A stretch of 23,808 nt of DNA from Folioceros fuciformis (lineage: Eukaryota; Anthocerotophyta; Anthocerotopsida; Anthocerotales). The stretch covers positions 1 to 23,808 of the forward strand of contig JBNGIO010001637.1 in the NCBI GenBank assembly GCA_049999805.1, in the 5' to 3' direction. The notes below the pieces were generated by a model. It worked only from the letters and a program-made list of their open reading frames with translations. It searched no databases and was not told the origin of the DNA. Below, piece after piece: positions 21,185-23,808 of this stretch. Every line of letters starts with the position of its first letter. Position 1 is the stretch's first letter. A program made the position numbers and the translations under genes.

Positions 21185-21520
21185 GAAGGGCTAGAGGCGT
21201 CCCTCCAGCCCGAGTGTTCCTACAAGCTTAAGGCTGCAAGCCTCCGAGCCTACAAGAACACAAGGGTTGGAGGGGCGGCTGGAGACACCCTGCCAGCCCG
21301 AGTCTTCGTTCAGGCTCTAGGCTACGAGGCACCCCTCCAGCTCAAGTCTTGGTGAAGGCTCCACGCTGCAAGGCATCCCTCCAGCACCAGTCTTCCTGCT
21401 GGCTTTAGGATGTGAGGCACCCCTCCAACCCCAGTCTTCCTACACGCTCCATGCTGCGAGGCGCCTGCTGCAAGGATCCCAACATCTCTCTTTTTCCTGC
21501 TGCAAGGATCCCAACAGCTC
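21185..21520. repeat. 44-bp degenerate tandem repeat block
   Basis: The unit is roughly GAGGCACCCCTCCAGC followed by CCAGTCTTCCTnnnGGCTC and CANGCTGC. Three consecutive 44-bp copies are clear at about 21328-21459, and looser copies lie back to 21185. A separate short duplication, CCTGCTGCAAGGATCCCAAC, follows at 21465-21520. GC is markedly higher than in the AT-rich repeats just before it. Confidence 0.75.
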
Positions 21521-21530
21521 TCAGATATGC

Positions 21531-22015
21531 GGGGCATCGCTAGCTAGAAACGGCCTCAATGTGCACCCCTCCCCCTCGGCCGATTTTTCCAAACATCATG
21601 CCTTCTCACCCACTCCGGCTGCCGACGCCCTCGAGTAACACAACCCTAGAGGATCCTCCTTACTGATCCTAGCCCGGTGTGGGGTTAAAATATGGTACCC
21701 GGGGGTACCGCGAGGTCCACACAAGCCCTCTATGTCGTTGTAGCTCTGGGATTCGATCCCAAGGGAATGATTCGTGTTAAACTACACAGGTTAGCTTCTA
21801 AAGTCAATTAACACCTAAACTCGACTGACCCACGCACACACGTCCAATGCTCGGTCCTTACCCAGCCCCCTTACTTCTCCCACCAGACGACTCTCCTACC
21901 ACCCAGTCGCACCAGGGACTACCTCCCCCTGGACTACTCTTGGTGGGCCACCGGACTACCCTCCGTTCCCCAATGGACTACTACCGTCGTCTTTCGGGCT
22001 ACCACTCGTTGGCCA

Positions 22016-22017
<2 letters not shown>
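21531..22017. other. Possible retroelement-like remnant with palindromes, unassigned
   Basis: There is no gene here. A near-perfect palindrome, GGTACCCGGGGGTACC, lies at 21694-21709, and a small inverted repeat, GGGATTCGATCCC, at 21748-21760. The latter resembles a T-arm or B-box, but no tRNA could be folded around it. The segment 21840-22010 is C/T-rich with ACTACC motifs. Confidence 0.35.

Positions 22018-22055
<38 letters not shown>
22018..22055. repeat. (CT)n microsatellite
   Basis: An uninterrupted run of about 19 CT dinucleotides sits inside a longer pyrimidine-rich stretch on the plus strand. Confidence 0.95.
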
Positions 22056-22056
<1 letters not shown>

Positions 22057-22913
22057 GGATTTTCTCTTTCTCCGAGTCGTCCCTACCGACCGTTTTCTCG
22101 CGCTTTCCCTTTTGCGCTTTCCTTCCTTGGTTCTCCACAAAATCGCCTCTCACCCTCAGGATCAAACGCACACACATATGAACAGCAACAATCTGCCGGT
22201 CGCCTTCCACCCATGTGATTTCACACTCTAGGTACACCCTGTGCAGTCTCAAATCAACTTCCTCACAATCTCTCCAGTCTCATCGCGGCTAGTCACTCAT
22301 ACACACCACGTCTCGTTACACATTACTCACCTCGCTTCCAGGGTTTCTCCGGCTTCGTTCTCCACTCACCAGTTTTCGATATACGTTCTCCTCGTCTCTG
22401 GTTACTCGCTTCTCCTCTTTCTCACACACGCGCACCCTTGCGCTTCTTTTTTATCCAATCCTCCGTCTTCTTTCTCAGCAATGCCCCTCCTTGGCTTCCA
22501 TGAACATTGAGGAATGGTGAGGTACCGGAGCTAAGGGAAGAGGGACCTCTTCCACTCCGACCTCGCGGATTCGGCTCCGACACCCACACCACCCACGTGA
22601 CCACTCCGAGGACAGCTGGGGAGCTTCTCTCCCACTTGGCGAGGCTCCTCCTCCCGATTCGTCCCCGGACCTGATCACGGAGCGCCCACCATCTACACCC
22701 GCACCCCAAGTTGCTACGTGCGCTCGCTTGCCTGGACCTCCTGTCCAGCAACGGCCATCGCTAGGTTCCTGCAAGGTCGACTGCTCGGCTGGTGTTTTGC
22801 TACTTCCCTAGGCCTTCAAACCGGCCTCTTGTACACGGTGATGGCAGTTTTTCCGCCATAAAGTCTGTCAGGCAAGAGGGCTGCGCTCTTAAATTCTGAG
22901 CGACTTGGGTCCA
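22056..22913. other. Pyrimidine-rich non-coding stretch
   Basis: Strong T/C bias with many CTC and TTC words makes open frames on both strands (for example 22241-22510 plus and 22422-22751 minus), but their products are low complexity and match no family I know. It could be a leader or long-terminal-repeat-like region. Confidence 0.4.
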
Positions 22914-22935
22914 AATAAAGCACGCTAAAAAAAAA
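22914..22935 (+). other. AATAAA followed by A9: polyadenylation-like tail
   Basis: AATAAA occurs at 22914-22919 and nine A residues at 22927-22935. The arrangement looks like the 3' end of a plus-strand transcript or of a retroposed copy. No matching upstream plus-strand gene was recognised, so chance remains possible. Confidence 0.4.
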
Positions 22936-23808
22936 CTATTCTAGCCTGCATTTACTATCGCCCTGTCCTACGCCGCTGGCGGCTTCCTCCTGGCCTTCAC
23001 ACGTCACCTCTCGCTGCTCCTCCTCTCGCTCTTCTGCCCCTCCGTTGATCCGGCAGGTCCTCCCAGAGGATCTCCACATCACTGCTACTGCTGCTAGGCC
23101 TGGCTGGCGGTGCAAGTGGGTCCCGCCACTGTGGTCCACCACCCAGCTCCTTCTCTGGTTGCTGAGGACAGCCACAGGCCCCCGTTCTACCCAGCGCTGG
23201 GCCTCCTCTTCCGTCAGTTCCTGCAGAAGTGCCTCCGCATAGCAGTGGGACAGTCCTGTCACCCACCATCTGTAGTGGTAGAGTCCCAGGCGCGTCCTCA
23301 ACTGCAGGACGTAGCCCCGCGTCCTTCTTGTGCCCATACGTACATACAAAAACAGCTTCAGAACCCTGGCCCCTTCTACATACAGTCCTGGCACATAGGA
23401 GGCCTCCTCCTCATACTGCAGCACAATCCGACCTTCTGTCATCACAGAGGTGCTTACCCCGTTCTCCCTTGGGCTACCTCGGGTTGCCTGCTCCCCCTCC
23501 TGCTGGGGTACCTGAAGGTTCTCTGCCTGCCCAGCAGGTGTCTCCTCCGGTTCTGTTCCCCTGGTACGGGTCACCCTCCTGGAGCGCCTAGGGGCAGGCG
23601 CCCCTACTGCTTCCTCCTTTTCCAGGGTTGGTTCTTCAGCTATCCTGGGCCTTGCTGGGCAACCAGTAGCCCCGTCGGCTACCCGACTACTGGAAGTCCC
23701 GTGGACTACCGGACTACCGATAGCCCCCTCGACTACCGTTCCCCTGGTTCGGCTACCGGTAGCCCCGTCGGCTACCGGGGTCGTCGTTTGACTCGGGCGC
23801 CCAGCCTT
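22936..23808 (-). CDS. Unrecognised open reading frame, truncated by window edge
   Basis: The frame is open from the right window edge to the stop at 22936-22938, at least 290 codons; the first internal GTG/ATG-type start is at 23574, so the true start probably lies outside. The edge part is low complexity, with a repeated VADGATG 31 residues apart. It is followed by a charged linker (EEPTLEKEEAVGAP, RRSRRVTRTRGTEPEE). The middle (about residues 115-235 of the visible part) looks globular, with aromatic and hydrophobic segments (VLQYEEEASYVPGLYVEGAR, LYHYRWWVTGLSHCYAEAL, EEEAQRWVERGPVAVL). The C terminus is Glu-rich. I recognise no family. A gag-like or host-gene-derived product of a retroelement is possible given the repeat-rich setting, but that is a guess. 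No intron signals were needed. Confidence 0.5.
   Translation of the reverse strand, partial: KAGRPSQTTTPVADGATGSRTRGTVVEGAIGSPVVHGTSSSRVADGATGCPARPRIAEEPTLEKEEAVGAPAPRRSRRVTRTRGTEPEETPAGQAENLQVPQQEGEQATRGSPRENGVSTSVMTEGRIVLQYEEEASYVPGLYVEGARVLKLFLYVRMGTRRTRGYVLQLRTRLGLYHYRWWVTGLSHCYAEALLQELTEEEAQRWVERGPVAVLSNQRRSWVVDHSGGTHLHRQPGLAAVAVMWRSSGRTCRINGGAEEREEEQREVTCEGQEEAASGVGQGDSKCRLE
23665..23777. repeat. 93-bp-spaced repeat of AGCCCCGTCGGCTACC in the edge frame
   Basis: AGCCCCGTCGGCTACC occurs at about 23668 and 23761, 93 bp apart (31 codons), with related GGACTACC words between. It is in phase with the minus-strand frame and encodes the VADGATG repeats. Confidence 0.75.

Noticed and set aside
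21748-21760. tRNA gene suggested by a T-arm-like GGGATTCGATCCC
   Set aside because: No acceptor stem, anticodon arm or D-arm could be placed around it.
22241-22510. Plus-strand 89-codon frame with a hydrophobic stretch
   Set aside because: It is pyrimidine-tract low complexity rich in Ser, His and Leu; no homology and no clear start context.

Overview
The window is nuclear DNA of a land plant. The evidence is a plant F-box/LRR protein, a plant ARM-repeat protein and plant-type PQQ-repeat (polyvinyl-alcohol-dehydrogenase-like) genes, all split by GT-AG introns, together with degraded transposon and satellite DNA. In the three intact or near-intact multi-exon genes that could be spliced completely, introns are short and uniform (67-161 nt, mostly 80-120). 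That brevity, together with the PQQ-repeat family, suggests a non-seed plant such as a lycophyte or bryophyte. This is inference; the species is not identified.

Every recognised gene lies on the minus strand. From its 5' side (right) to its 3' side (left) the order is: an FBL3-like F-box/LRR gene (16231-18747, 5 exons, about 680 aa); 261 bp further on, a 13-exon ARM/HEAT-type gene (12031-15969, 932 aa); then a tandem triplet of PQQ-repeat genes. The two left PQQ copies are intact with identical 7-exon structure (4685-6890, 536 aa; 1732-3917, 539 aa) and carry an N-terminal signal peptide. The third (7247-about 11160) is a pseudogene: three of its splice sites are mutated, it has an in-frame TGA, most of exon 2 is gone, no exon 1 was found, and a dead pogo/Tigger-like DNA transposon sits in its intron 2.

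The flanks are repeat-rich. The left 1.4 kb has a 31-bp tandem repeat and an approximately 16-copy 46-bp minisatellite bracketed by its own flanking direct repeats. The right 4.5 kb (19.5-22.1 kb) has 22-bp, 41-bp, 27-bp, 125-bp and 44-bp tandem repeats and a (CT)n microsatellite. The right edge carries an unrecognised minus-strand reading frame that runs off the window (22936-23808) and abuts an AATAAA plus A9 tract on the other strand.

The PQQ triplet is a classic local gene amplification with one decaying member. The F-box and ARM genes look like ordinary housekeeping or regulatory loci. I found no convincing new multi-gene system. The most informative signals are the fossil record in the third PQQ copy, the transposase lesions, the phased 22-bp array upstream of the F-box gene, and the edge reading frame.
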